Below, one piece after another: positions 32,705-40,394 of a stretch of 64,000 nt of DNA. Origin of the DNA: Falsiroseomonas sp051433165 (lineage in GTDB: Bacteria > Pseudomonadota > Alphaproteobacteria > Acetobacterales > Acetobacteraceae). The notes below the pieces were generated by a model. It was not told the DNA's origin. It did not search any database and worked only from the letters and a program-made list of their open reading frames with translations. The stretch is from the NCBI RefSeq assembly GCF_051433165.1, contig NZ_JBHMFS010000004.1, positions 124,001 through 188,000 on the forward strand, written 5' to 3'. The position numbers were made by a program, and so were the translations under genes. Position 1 is the stretch's first letter; each line of letters starts with the position of its first letter.

Positions 32705-33656
32705 ATGATCCTCACCCGCCGCCTTGCCCTTGGGGCAGGCCTGCTGGCCGCCACGCGCCCGGCCCATGCCGCCTGGCCCGAGCGGCCGCTCTCCATCATC
32801 GTGCCCTTCGCCGCCGGCGGCGGCACGGACGTCTCCGCCCGCGTCATGGCGCAGTTCCTGGAGGTGGAGCTGGGCCAGCCCGTGGTGGTGCAGAATCGCG
32901 GCGGTGCGGGCGGCGAGATCGGGCTGACGGCGCTGGCCGATGCGCGGCCGGATGGCTACACGCTCGGCATCATCAACACGCCCGGCATCGTCACCATCCC
33001 CATCGAGCGCACGCCGCGCTGGTCGATGGACAGCTTCACCTTCATCGCCGGCGTGGTGGATGACCCGGCGACGATCCGTGCACCCGGACAGCCAGATTCG
33101 CAGCATCGCCGACCTGGTCGCGGCGGCGCAGCGCGAGCCCGGCCGGATCACCGTCGCGGACCAGGGGCCGGGCTCGGCCGGCAGCATCAGCGTCATGCTG
33201 CTGGAACAGGCGGCGGGCGTGCGGTTCGAGCCGGTGGCCTATGCCGGCACGGCGCCCGGCGCGCAGGCGCTGATGACGCGGGAGATCCAGGTCGCCACCG
33301 CCAATCTCGGCGAGAGCCTGACCTTCGCGCGGCGCCAGCCCTGGCGGACGCTCGGCGTGATGTCCGATGCGCGGCACCCGATGGCGACCGATGTGCCGAC
33401 CTTCAAGGAAGCTGGCTACGATATCCACGGCGGGTCGCTGCGCGGGCTGGGTGGGCCGAAGGGGATGCCGGCGGAGGTGGTGGCGCGGATTTCCGCGGCG
33501 CTGGACAAGGTGCTGGCCAACCCCGCCTTCCGCGCCAGCAGCGAGCGCGCCTTCCAGCCGCTGCGCTACCTGAACCCGGCCGATTACGTCGCCTTCCTGA
33601 CGCAGGTGGACGCGACACATCGGGCGCTGTGGCGTGAGCGCCCCTGGCGGCGTTAG
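32705..33656 (+). pseudogene. Bug-family (TctC) substrate-binding protein, frameshifted
   Basis: The gene begins normally at ATG 32705 with leader MILTRRLALGAGLLAATRP and Bug landmarks PLSIIVPFAAGGGTD, VVQNRGGAGGEIG and GVVDDPATI. At about 33076-33078 the reading frame breaks. The remaining two thirds continue in another frame as VHPDSQIRSIADLVAAA, then GTAPGAQALMTREIQ, DVPTFKEAGYDI and a natural stop at 33654-33656. A loss of two bases, or a gain of one, would explain the shift. The rest of the sequence looks intact, so this is either a very recent inactivation or a sequencing/assembly error. If intact it would encode about 317 residues. Confidence 0.85.
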
Positions 33657-33670
33657 CCGATCCCTTCTCC

Positions 33671-33694
33671 CCCGCTGGGGGCGCGGGCCTTTTT
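33671..33694 (+). terminator. probable intrinsic terminator after the Bug gene
   Basis: CCCGC (33671-33675) pairs with GCGGG (33683-33687) around a 7-nt loop and is followed by CC and five T residues. It begins 14 bp after the stop of the frameshifted Bug gene and lies between convergent genes. Overlapping alternative pairing CCCCC/GGGGG exists. Confidence 0.5.
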
Positions 33695-33710
33695 GCCTTC
33701 CATGCGCCCG

Positions 33711-34451
33711 CTACGCCGCCACCTGTGCCGCCAGCCGGCGGTAGCGCTCGCGTGCCGCCTCCAGGTGCCGGCGCATGGCGGCGCGGGCGGCTTCGGGGTC
33801 GCTGGCCGCGATGGCCTCCGCCACCACCCGGTGTTCGCCACGCACCTGCGCCAGATACTGCTTCCGCTCCGCCTCGCTGCGCTCCACCAGGCCGAGCGCG
33901 CGGCGGGGGATGGCGTGGCGGCCTAGCACCTCCAGGAAGCGCAGGAAGTGTGGGTTGCCGGTGGCCATGAAGATGGCGCGGTGCAGCGCGAAATCGGCCT
34001 CCGCCGCATCGCCGCCGGCGGCCACGGCAGCGTCGAAGATCGCCTCCGCCTCACTGATCAAGGCGAGCGCCGCCGGGCTGCGGCGTTCGGCGGCAAGCCC
34101 GGCGGCCTCCACCTCCAGCGCCAGGCGCAGTTCCAGCACCTGGATCACCTGTTGCAGCCCCTCGGCCTCGCTGGGCGTCAACCGGAAGATGCCCTCGCCG
34201 GGGCGTTCGGTGACGAAGGCGCCGACGCCCTGGCGGGTTACCACCAGCCCCTCCGCCCGCAGCGCCGCCACCGCTTCCCGCACCACGGTGCGGCTGACGC
34301 CGGCCTCCCGCATCAGATCCTGCTCGGTCGGCAGGCGGGCGCCGGGGGCGAGGCGGCCGGAGCGGATTTCCTCGGCCAGGCGATGCACCAGCGCGCCGGT
34401 GAGATTGGCGGCGGGGCGCAGCGGCGCCATGCCGATGTCGCGCCGCATCAT
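33711..34451 (-). CDS. FadR-subfamily GntR transcriptional regulator (FCD domain)
   Basis: A 246-residue regulator. The winged-helix N-terminal domain (residues about 18-85) carries LPTEQDLMREAGVSRTVVRE, the recognition region of GntR proteins, and GVGAFVTERP of the wing. The C-terminal FCD helical domain (about 105-230) has ALEVEAAGLAA, DFALHRAIFMATGNP with the metal-binding Asp/His, and GEHRVVAEAIAASDP. FCD regulators are usually repressors released by carboxylate or sugar-acid ligands. A perfect TCATATGATATGA palindrome lies 28 bp upstream of its ATG, a plausible autoregulatory operator. Targets may include the adjacent Bug and hydrolase genes. Confidence 0.92.
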   Translation of the reverse strand: MMRRDIGMAPLRPAANLTGALVHRLAEEIRSGRLAPGARLPTEQDLMREAGVSRTVVREAVAALRAEGLVVTRQGVGAFVTERPGEGIFRLTPSEAEGLQQVIQVLELRLALEVEAAGLAAERRSPAALALISEAEAIFDAAVAAGGDAAEADFALHRAIFMATGNPHFLRFLEVLGRHAIPRRALGLVERSEAERKQYLAQVRGEHRVVAEAIAASDPEAARAAMRRHLEAARERYRRLAAQVAA

Positions 34452-34475
34452 GGCAGCTTGGTCCGGTGGGTCACG

Positions 34476-34493
34476 GTCATCATATGATATGAC
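34476..34493. promoter_or_regulatory. GntR-type operator palindrome
   Basis: TCATATGATATGA (34480-34492) is a perfect odd palindrome with 6-bp arms around a central G, set within GTCAT...ATGAC. It lies upstream of the GntR gene. A 7-bp inverted repeat, CAGCTTG (34454-34460) and CAAGCTG (34493-34499), brackets it. The AT content is exceptional for this DNA. Ten bases, CATATGATAT, recur at 57135. Confidence 0.55.
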
Positions 34494-34545
34494 AAGCTGA
34501 CCCGCCTGACGTCAATTCAGCGTGGGTGACGCGCTCCGCCTAGGC

Positions 34546-35436
34546 TCAGGCGACGCGTTCCGCCGAGACCCCTGCCTCCGCCGCTGAGATCAGCCGATCC
34601 TCGAACCACAGCGCTGCGCAGATGGCGGACATGGCGCGCCCGTCATGCCCCACGCCGGCCACGGGCACGAGCTTCCAGTTGCAGGCCACGCCACGCCGCG
34701 CCGCCTCCGCCTGGCCCTGTTTCAGGTAGTTGTGCGCCCGGGCGAAGCGGTGCGGCCCCTGGGCCAGCGCGGCCGGCTGGGAGGGGAGGGAGGGGCCGTC
34801 CGTCTCGGTATCCTGGTCGCCGGCCAGGATGGTCATGGGGAAGGCCAGCAGCGCCAGCAGCGCGTCCTCACCGAGCCCGATGCCACCCAGCCCCTCGGGG
34901 AAGGCCCGATCCAGCGTCGACAGCGTGTACCAGCCCGGGTTGCCGATGGTCGCCGCTTCCAGCCAGTCATGCGGCTGGGTGGAGAGCAGCCGGTGACCGA
35001 ACTGCCCACCGGCCGAATGGCCGAACAGATGCGCCTTGTCCCGCGTGGTGACGCCGGCCTGGCGCAGCGCCTGAAACACCCGCTGCGGGATGGCATAGCC
35101 CCAGCTTTCCGCTGGGCGCGGCTGGCCGAGATCGTCCATCACCAGGCCGTTGTTGTAGTGCTCGGCTTCCGGCCAGGCCTGCTTGCCATAGGTCGGGGCG
35201 ACGATCAGCAGCCCGTGTTTGTCCGCCGCCGGGATCCAGAAATCACGGTAGTCGTCGCCATTCCGCTGCATGCCGTGCTGCACGATGACCACGGGATTCT
35301 CTGGCCGGTGGCTGGCCGGGCGGTAGCCATGCAGGGTCAGCGGCCGCGCCAGGTCGCAGGCCGCATCCGCCCAGGGGATGGCGCTGCGGCCGGGCTGCGC
35401 GAAGGCGAGCGCCAGGGGAGACAGGGGTGGGCTCAT
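34546..35436 (-). CDS. alpha/beta-hydrolase (esterase/PHB-depolymerase-like)
   Basis: A 296-residue alpha/beta-hydrolase. NPVVIVQHGMQRNGDDYRDF is the oxyanion-hole region, HLFGHSAGGQFGHRLL holds the nucleophile elbow G-H-S-A-G, TILAGDQDTETDG carries the likely acid Asp, and VAGVGHDGRAM the catalytic His. No signal peptide is present (MSPPLSPLALAFAQPGRS), so it appears cytosolic. The ATG overlaps the upstream binding-protein stop by ATGA. The family includes poly(3-hydroxybutyrate) depolymerase-like and feruloyl esterase-like enzymes; the substrate is unknown. Confidence 0.82.
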   Translation of the reverse strand: MSPPLSPLALAFAQPGRSAIPWADAACDLARPLTLHGYRPASHRPENPVVIVQHGMQRNGDDYRDFWIPAADKHGLLIVAPTYGKQAWPEAEHYNNGLVMDDLGQPRPAESWGYAIPQRVFQALRQAGVTTRDKAHLFGHSAGGQFGHRLLSTQPHDWLEAATIGNPGWYTLSTLDRAFPEGLGGIGLGEDALLALLAFPMTILAGDQDTETDGPSLPSQPAALAQGPHRFARAHNYLKQGQAEAARRGVACNWKLVPVAGVGHDGRAMSAICAALWFEDRLISAAEAGVSAERVA

Positions 35437-37037
35437 TGCGGGCGAATCTCCTGCGCCAGGGTCTGCTGGTCCATCCGCCCGGCATAGGCCAGGCCGCGGC
35501 GGAAGGCCCAGACGGCGCTTTCGAAATGCAGCGGCAGGATCGGCATTTCCTGCAGGCCGATCCGGCTGGCCTCGCGCAACAACTGCTCCCGCTCCGGCTC
35601 GCCCATGGTAATCAACGCGGTCAGCGCCGCGGCATCGAAGGCGGCGTGGGACCAGTTGCCGTAGTTGCTGCCGCCGACGCCGCGCTCCCGATCCGTGCTC
35701 GCCATCCATGTGCGGAAGAACAGCAGCGTCTCCTCCGCGCTTGCCGCCCAGCCGCCCATCGGCACCGAGAATTCGCGGCGGGCGCGGCGGCCGAAGAAGA
35801 CGTTCGACGGCATGGCATCCACCTCCGCCCGCACGCCGATGCGGGCGAAATACTGGCCGACGGCCTGGATCACGCGGGCATCATTCACGTAGCGGTTGTT
35901 GGTGGCGTGCAGGGTCAGGCTGAAGCCGTTCGCGTAGCCCGCCTCCGCCAGCAGGGCGCGGGCGCGGGCCGGGTCGTAGGGCAGCACGGGCAGGCCGGGG
36001 ATCGTGCCGAACATCCCCTCCGGCAGGAATTGCGCGGCGGGCAGGGCTAGGCCATCCATCACCCGGCTGGCGATGGCGTTGCGGTCGATGGCGAGCGACA
36101 GCGCCTGGCGAACCCGCACATCCTGCAACGGATTAGGCGCGCCGCCGCCATTGACGAAGGGCGCCGGGTTGCGCTGGTCGAGTTGCAGGAAGATCAGCCG
36201 CGTGGTCGGCGCGACGGCCAAGCCGATCGCGGCATTGTTCCGCAGGCGGGGAATGTCGCCGGTGGCGGGCGCCTCCACCACATCATGGTCACCGGCCAGC
36301 AGCCCGGCCAGCCGCGGACCGGCCGCCGTCACCGGTTGCAGCCGCACTTCGGCCCAGTGCGGCCTGGCGCCCCAGTAGCCGTCATGTCGCACCAGCTCCG
36401 TCACGCCGCTGCGGCCGAAATGGCGCAGGCGGAAGGGGCCGGTGCCGATGGCGGCGGAGCCGTCATTGAACTGCGCCAGCGTCGGCCAGGGTTGGCCGCG
36501 GCCGCCGCACTGATCCGCCAGGCTGAAGGCGATGGGGCGCGCTGGCACCAGGCCGGCCGGGATGATCCGCAGGGTGGACAGATCCGCCGGCAGCAGCGGT
36601 TCCGGCTGGCGCGTGCCGATGACAATGCGGTGCGGCCCCTCCGCCTCCACCCGTTCCAGGCGGCGGACGATGGAGGAAAAGGAGCTGGCCAGCTCACCTT
36701 CGTTGTTCAGGATGCGGCAGAAGGAAAACACCACATCGGCCGCGGTGAAATTCTGGCCGTTGTGGAATTTCACCCCCTCGCGCAGGTCGAACACCCAGGT
36801 GGTGTCGTCGCGGCGGGACCAGGCGGTGGCGAGCGATGGCCCCGCCTTCAGCCGCGCATCCAGCGCGACGAGGGATTCGAAGACATGGTTGTGCAGGGTG
36901 GAGTTGGGCGCGGCCGCGTATTGTTGCGGATCGGCGGAGGTCGGCTCCGCCGCCATGCCGATGCGCAGTATCTGCGCCCGCGCCTCGATGGCGCCCATGA
37001 CCAGAAAGGCGGCGCCTGCCAGAAGATATCGATTCAT
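35433..37037 (-). CDS. ABC transporter substrate-binding protein, family 5
   Basis: A 534-residue periplasmic binding protein with a signal peptide MNRYLLAGAAFLVMGAIEARA from ATG 37037; an ATG at 37052 is also possible. Family motifs include TTWVFDLREGVKFHNGQNFT, AAIGTGPFRL and DVRVRQALSLAIDRNAI. It is separated from the homospermidine synthase gene by 56 bp and coupled by ATGA to the hydrolase gene. No permease or ATPase is adjacent, so it must rely on an importer encoded elsewhere. It is more distant from the 12994/23059 pair than they are from each other. Confidence 0.93.
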   Translation of the reverse strand: MNRYLLAGAAFLVMGAIEARAQILRIGMAAEPTSADPQQYAAAPNSTLHNHVFESLVALDARLKAGPSLATAWSRRDDTTWVFDLREGVKFHNGQNFTAADVVFSFCRILNNEGELASSFSSIVRRLERVEAEGPHRIVIGTRQPEPLLPADLSTLRIIPAGLVPARPIAFSLADQCGGRGQPWPTLAQFNDGSAAIGTGPFRLRHFGRSGVTELVRHDGYWGARPHWAEVRLQPVTAAGPRLAGLLAGDHDVVEAPATGDIPRLRNNAAIGLAVAPTTRLIFLQLDQRNPAPFVNGGGAPNPLQDVRVRQALSLAIDRNAIASRVMDGLALPAAQFLPEGMFGTIPGLPVLPYDPARARALLAEAGYANGFSLTLHATNNRYVNDARVIQAVGQYFARIGVRAEVDAMPSNVFFGRRARREFSVPMGGWAASAEETLLFFRTWMASTDRERGVGGSNYGNWSHAAFDAAALTALITMGEPEREQLLREASRIGLQEMPILPLHFESAVWAFRRGLAYAGRMDQQTLAQEIRPQ

Positions 37038-37093
37038 CCCGTGCATCCCCATATCGGACGCGACTATGCCGCCGATACGTGTGCTGGGCCTAG

Positions 37094-38512
37094 TCAGGTC
37101 ACGCGGAAGTTGTGGAATTGCCAGGGGTCGTCGCTGTCCACATCCTCCGGAAACAGCACGCCGCGGCCTTCCAGCGGCGTCCAACCGGCATATTCGCCAA
37201 CCATGTCGCCGAGATAGGGCGCGCAGATTTCCAGCACCCTCGCGTGGTCGATCTCATCCGACTCGACCAGGCCCTGGCGCGGGTTCTCCATGGCCCAGAT
37301 CACCCCGGCCAGCACCGCGGCCGTCACCTGCAGCGAGGTGGCATTGTTGTGCGGCGCGGCGCGGCGGGCCTCGCCGATGGTGAGGCGGGAGCCGAACCAA
37401 TAGGCGCCCTTGGCATGGCCCATCAGCAGCACGCCGAGCTCGTCCATGCCGTGGCTGATCTCATCCGTCATCAGCCGCTTTTCCGGCTGCATCTCCCAGT
37501 TCTTGCCGGCGAGTTCATGCACCGACAGCACCGCATCGTCGCAGGGGTGGTAGGCGTAATGCGCGGTCGGGCGGTAGGTGACCGCGCCGGTGTCATCGCG
37601 CAGCGTGTAGTAATCCGCCAGCGAGATGCTTTCATTGTGGGTGATGAGGAAGCCATGCATCGGGCCTTCCAGCGGCGTCCAGGTGCGGACCCGGGTGGAG
37701 GCACCGGGGCGCATCAGATAGATCGCGGCGTCGCAGCCGAAGCCGTGGCGGTGGCCATCCGGCGGCAACGCCTTCTCATGGCTTCCCCAGCCGAGCTCGG
37801 CCGGCTGGCAGCCTTCGCCGACGAAGCCATCGACGGACCAGGTGTTGACGAACTCCCCCGGCTTCTTCGGGCGGTCGGCCACCTGGGTGTCACGCTCGGC
37901 GATGTGGATCACCTTCACGCCGAGGTCGCTGGCAATCCGGGCCCAGGCGGTGCGGTCGCTGGCCGGCGGCGGCGTGGCGATGGGCGCGCCGGTGTCGCGG
38001 GCGATGTTCAGCAGTGCCTGCTTGACGAAATGACTGACCAGGCCGGGGTTCGCGCCATGCGCGGTGATGCTGGTGGGGCCGCCGACGAAATCCGGGCGCA
38101 GCGCGATCGCCGCTTCGCGCAACGCGTAGTTGGACCGCTGCGACGGCGTCAGCGACGTGTCGGTATAGCCACCGGCCCAGGGCTCCACCACGGTGTCCAG
38201 GTACAGCACGTCCAGCTTCTGGCAGAGCTTCATAAGCTCAACCGAGGACACATCCACCGACAGGTTCAGCAGGAAATCGCCCGGCGCCAGCAGCGGCGAG
38301 AGCAGGTCGGCAAAATTCTCGCGCGTCGCCGCCTGCAGGATGAAGCGGATGCCGTATTCGGCCGCCACGTCCTCGCCGCGGGTCTCCGCGGTGACGATGG
38401 TGATGCGCTCGGCCGGGATGTCGATATGCCGCAGGATCAGCGGCAGGACGCCCTGGCCGATGGAGCCGAAGCCCAGCATGACAAGGCGGCCGGAGAATTC
38501 TGCGTGCTTCAT
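37094..38512 (-). CDS. hss: homospermidine synthase
   Basis: A 472-residue enzyme matching bacterial homospermidine synthase, which joins two putrescines (or putrescine and spermidine) using NAD+ to make sym-homospermidine, a main polyamine of alphaproteobacteria. The Rossmann motif is MLGFGSIGQGVLPLIL at residues 12-27, followed by LNLSVDVSSVELMKLCQ, YLDTVVEPWAGGY, SITAHGANPGLVSHFVKQAL (split here) and GWGSHEKALPPDGHRHGFG. Length is as expected. It lies 87 bp downstream of the ornithine decarboxylase gene, which would supply the putrescine. GGAGTGCC precedes the ATG. Confidence 0.96.
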   Translation of the reverse strand: MKHAEFSGRLVMLGFGSIGQGVLPLILRHIDIPAERITIVTAETRGEDVAAEYGIRFILQAATRENFADLLSPLLAPGDFLLNLSVDVSSVELMKLCQKLDVLYLDTVVEPWAGGYTDTSLTPSQRSNYALREAAIALRPDFVGGPTSITAHGANPGLVSHFVKQALLNIARDTGAPIATPPPASDRTAWARIASDLGVKVIHIAERDTQVADRPKKPGEFVNTWSVDGFVGEGCQPAELGWGSHEKALPPDGHRHGFGCDAAIYLMRPGASTRVRTWTPLEGPMHGFLITHNESISLADYYTLRDDTGAVTYRPTAHYAYHPCDDAVLSVHELAGKNWEMQPEKRLMTDEISHGMDELGVLLMGHAKGAYWFGSRLTIGEARRAAPHNNATSLQVTAAVLAGVIWAMENPRQGLVESDEIDHARVLEICAPYLGDMVGEYAGWTPLEGRGVLFPEDVDSDDPWQFHNFRVT

Positions 38513-38543
38513 CGTCCAGGCACTCCATTCAGGTTTGTTGGGT

Positions 38544-38565
38544 GGAGGCGGTTTGCACCGCCTCC
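38544..38565 (-). other. perfect hairpin between ornithine decarboxylase and homospermidine synthase genes
   Basis: GGAGGCGGT (38544-38552) and ACCGCCTCC (38557-38565) form a 9-bp perfect stem; in the minus-strand RNA the loop is GCAA, a GNRA tetraloop. No T-tract follows, so it may limit readthrough or protect mRNA ends rather than act as a full terminator. It lies about 35 nt before the hss start. Confidence 0.5.
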
Positions 38566-38566
38566 C

Positions 38567-38618
38567 GGTCTTCAGGCCGCTTGCACGGACTCCTGATCTT
38601 CAAGCCGCTTGCACGGCC
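38567..38618 (-). repeat. 28-nt-period direct repeat duplicating the 3' end of the decarboxylase gene
   Basis: The sequence covering the last codons and stop of the decarboxylase gene (CCGTGCAAGCGGCTTGA) recurs 28 nt downstream as CCGTGCAAGCGGCCTGA with few mismatches. It looks like a small tandem duplication of the gene end. The distal copy is noncoding. Confidence 0.7.
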
Positions 38619-39820
38619 TGCACATAACCCGGCGTTTCGAGCAGCGGCAGATCCGCCACCTCTACCACGCCGGCGCGGTCCATGCCGTTGAAGGCGGTGC
38701 GCAGGCAGGCGCCATAGGCGCCGAGCTGGCCGATCTCGATCCAGTCGCCTTCTGCCACATCGCCGGGCAGCAGGAAGGGGCCTTCCATGCGGTCCGCGGT
38801 GTCGCAGGTCGGGCCGAAGAAGCTGAAGGGCACCGTCTCCGCCGTGCTGGCGGAACCGGGGCGGATCAGCTTCACCGGGAAGCGGAAGCCTGGCACGCCG
38901 GCATCCGACAGCGCGCCATAGACGCCGTCATTGATGAACAGCATGCCGTCCCGCCGCGCCTGTACCTGCACGACGATGGAGGCACCGCCCGCCACCAGTG
39001 CGCGGCCCGGCTCCGCCCACAGCTCCACCCCCGGCAGCGCCGCTTCGGCGAAGGCGGCGGCGATGCTGTCCATGAAGGCGGACAGCGGCGGCGGGACGAC
39101 ATCCGGATAGGCCACCGGGAAGCCGCCGCCGACATCCAGCACCTCCACCGCCACGCCGGCCTCCCGGATCACGGCAGCGGCGAGCGCGATGGCGCGGGCA
39201 TAGGCGGCAGACTCCAGGCATTGCGAGCCGACATGGAAGGACACTCCGAGCTTGCCGGCATGTGGGCGTGCCGCACGCAGTAGCGCCACCGCTTCCGCCG
39301 GCTCCGCGCCGAATTTCCCGGAAAGGTCATAGACCGCGCTGCCCTTCGGCAGGCCGAGGCGGATGATGAGGTTCAGGCCCTCGCCACCGGTTTCGTCCAG
39401 GATCTTGGCCAGTTCCGCTTCGGAATCCAGCACGAAGTCGCGCACGCCGTGCGTCGCATAGGCCTCGCGGATCGCGCCGCGCGCCTTCACCGGGTGCATG
39501 AAGTGGATCACCGCATTCGGGAACAGGCTGCGGACCAGGCGCACTTCGCCGGCGGAGGCGCAGTCGAAGTGGCGCAGGCCACCGGCCCAGAGGGCGCGTA
39601 GCACCGTCGGGTCCGGGTTGCACTTCACGGCGTACATGGTGGTGCCCGGGAAGGCCGCCTGGAAGGTCGCGCCCGCCGCGCTGATGGTGGCCGGCCGCAG
39701 GCAGTGCAGGGGGTCCTCCGGCCGCAGCGCCTCGACCACGCCGGCCACATGGGCGGGCAGGGCAGGGGCGGCGGAGCGGCGGAGCGGTGCGGTGGCGCCG
39801 CGGAAGCGGAGGACGGTCAT
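38600..39820 (-). CDS. ornithine decarboxylase, PLP fold type III
   Basis: A 406-residue alanine-racemase-fold decarboxylase. YAVKCNPDPTVLRAL carries the PLP-binding Lys (near residue 64), SFHVGSQC and LDVGGGFPVAYPD line the cofactor pocket, AEPGRALVAGGA binds the phosphate, and FGPTCDTADRME has the Cys-Asp motif of the other subunit's active site typical of ornithine decarboxylase. It forms putrescine from ornithine in the cytosol. It is followed by homospermidine synthase. The ATG at 39820 follows CAGGGAGCCCGCC. A promoter about 470 nt upstream and several strong hairpins imply a regulated leader. A lysine/ornithine dual-specific enzyme is the main alternative. Confidence 0.92.
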   Translation of the reverse strand: MTVLRFRGATAPLRRSAAPALPAHVAGVVEALRPEDPLHCLRPATISAAGATFQAAFPGTTMYAVKCNPDPTVLRALWAGGLRHFDCASAGEVRLVRSLFPNAVIHFMHPVKARGAIREAYATHGVRDFVLDSEAELAKILDETGGEGLNLIIRLGLPKGSAVYDLSGKFGAEPAEAVALLRAARPHAGKLGVSFHVGSQCLESAAYARAIALAAAVIREAGVAVEVLDVGGGFPVAYPDVVPPPLSAFMDSIAAAFAEAALPGVELWAEPGRALVAGGASIVVQVQARRDGMLFINDGVYGALSDAGVPGFRFPVKLIRPGSASTAETVPFSFFGPTCDTADRMEGPFLLPGDVAEGDWIEIGQLGAYGACLRTAFNGMDRAGVVEVADLPLLETPGYVQAVQAA

Positions 39821-40287
39821 GGCGGGCTCCCTGGGGCCTGGGGTTTGCGCGGCAGCGCGGGCAATTTGGCCCGCCGCCGCGCTTCATCCCGTGAGGGGGC
39901 GCGGCGGCGGGAAGGAGGGAACCGGGGCCGGATCGGCGCGCGCCCCCACAAGGGAGGAACCCTCGCTGCGCACGGCACGCCCGCCACCTTGCGGTGGGGA
40001 ACGGGACGCGGGCGGCGGAAGCGTCGCAGGCCGGCGCCTCAGACCCTCGGGCCTGGACGGGCGGAATGCGGCGCTTCGGGCGCGGTCACGCGGAAAGTCG
40101 CGGGGAGATTCCCGGCTTCGCGCGGCGGCGATCAGGCGACACAGGCGGTTCCCTCGAACCTTCCGGCCCAAGCGGGCCGGCTGAACAAAGGACGCGTCCC
40201 GTCGTTGCTGTGCCCCGGATAGGCGGGGGCTCGCGGCACGTGCGATGGCGTCGGGTCTTCGAGGCGGGCCCACAGGGCGTCGCCACG
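39821..40287 (-). promoter_or_regulatory. long structured 5' leader of the ornithine decarboxylase gene
   Basis: No gene is supported between 39821 and 40394. From the promoter at 40294-40322 the transcript would carry a leader of about 467 nt before the ATG. It contains several exact hairpins in minus-strand RNA: 40163-40180 (7-bp stem, GCUU loop), directly followed by 40147-40160 (GGUUC/GAACC), 39984-39997 (CCACC-GCAA-GGUGG, a GNRA tetraloop), and 39847-39882 (13 paired positions in two stems) close to the ribosome site. Alphaproteobacterial ornithine decarboxylase genes are known to have the conserved speF leader RNA; whether this is that family cannot be decided by eye. Confidence 0.55.
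39847..39882 (-). other. GC-rich hairpin before the decarboxylase ribosome site
   Basis: GCGCGGC (39847-39853) pairs with GCCGCGC (39876-39882), and GCGGGC (39857-39862) with GCCCGC (39869-39874), around AATTTG. It ends about 12 nt upstream of the AGGGAG ribosome site, where it could control translation or transcription elongation. Confidence 0.6.
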
Positions 40288-40293
40288 GCCGGA

Positions 40294-40322
40294 TAAATAG
40301 CGGCCTTTCCCACGAAGTGCAA
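40294..40322 (-). promoter_or_regulatory. sigma-70-type promoter for the ornithine decarboxylase transcript
   Basis: On the minus strand, TTGCAC (40317-40322) and TATTTA (40294-40299) are separated by exactly 17 nt, followed by a likely start near 40287. This is one of the two best consensus-like promoters seen in the window. It directs transcription toward the decarboxylase gene. Confidence 0.65.
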
Positions 40323-40394
40323 GAGGTTTTTTCGGGACCTTGCAGAATCGTCGCGGGGGACTGCCTGCGATCGGGTTGATTGGCCGGAAGGGTT

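Noticed and set aside
40147..40160. GGTTC...GAACC motif on the minus strand resembling a tRNA T-arm
   Set aside because: The loop has four bases instead of seven and lacks TTCRA; no acceptor or anticodon stem could be found around it.
40086..40322. Open frame of 78 codons in the decarboxylase leader as a possible leader peptide
   Set aside because: Its start lies at the predicted -35 element, upstream of the inferred transcription start, and there is no ribosome site. It was not called as a gene.
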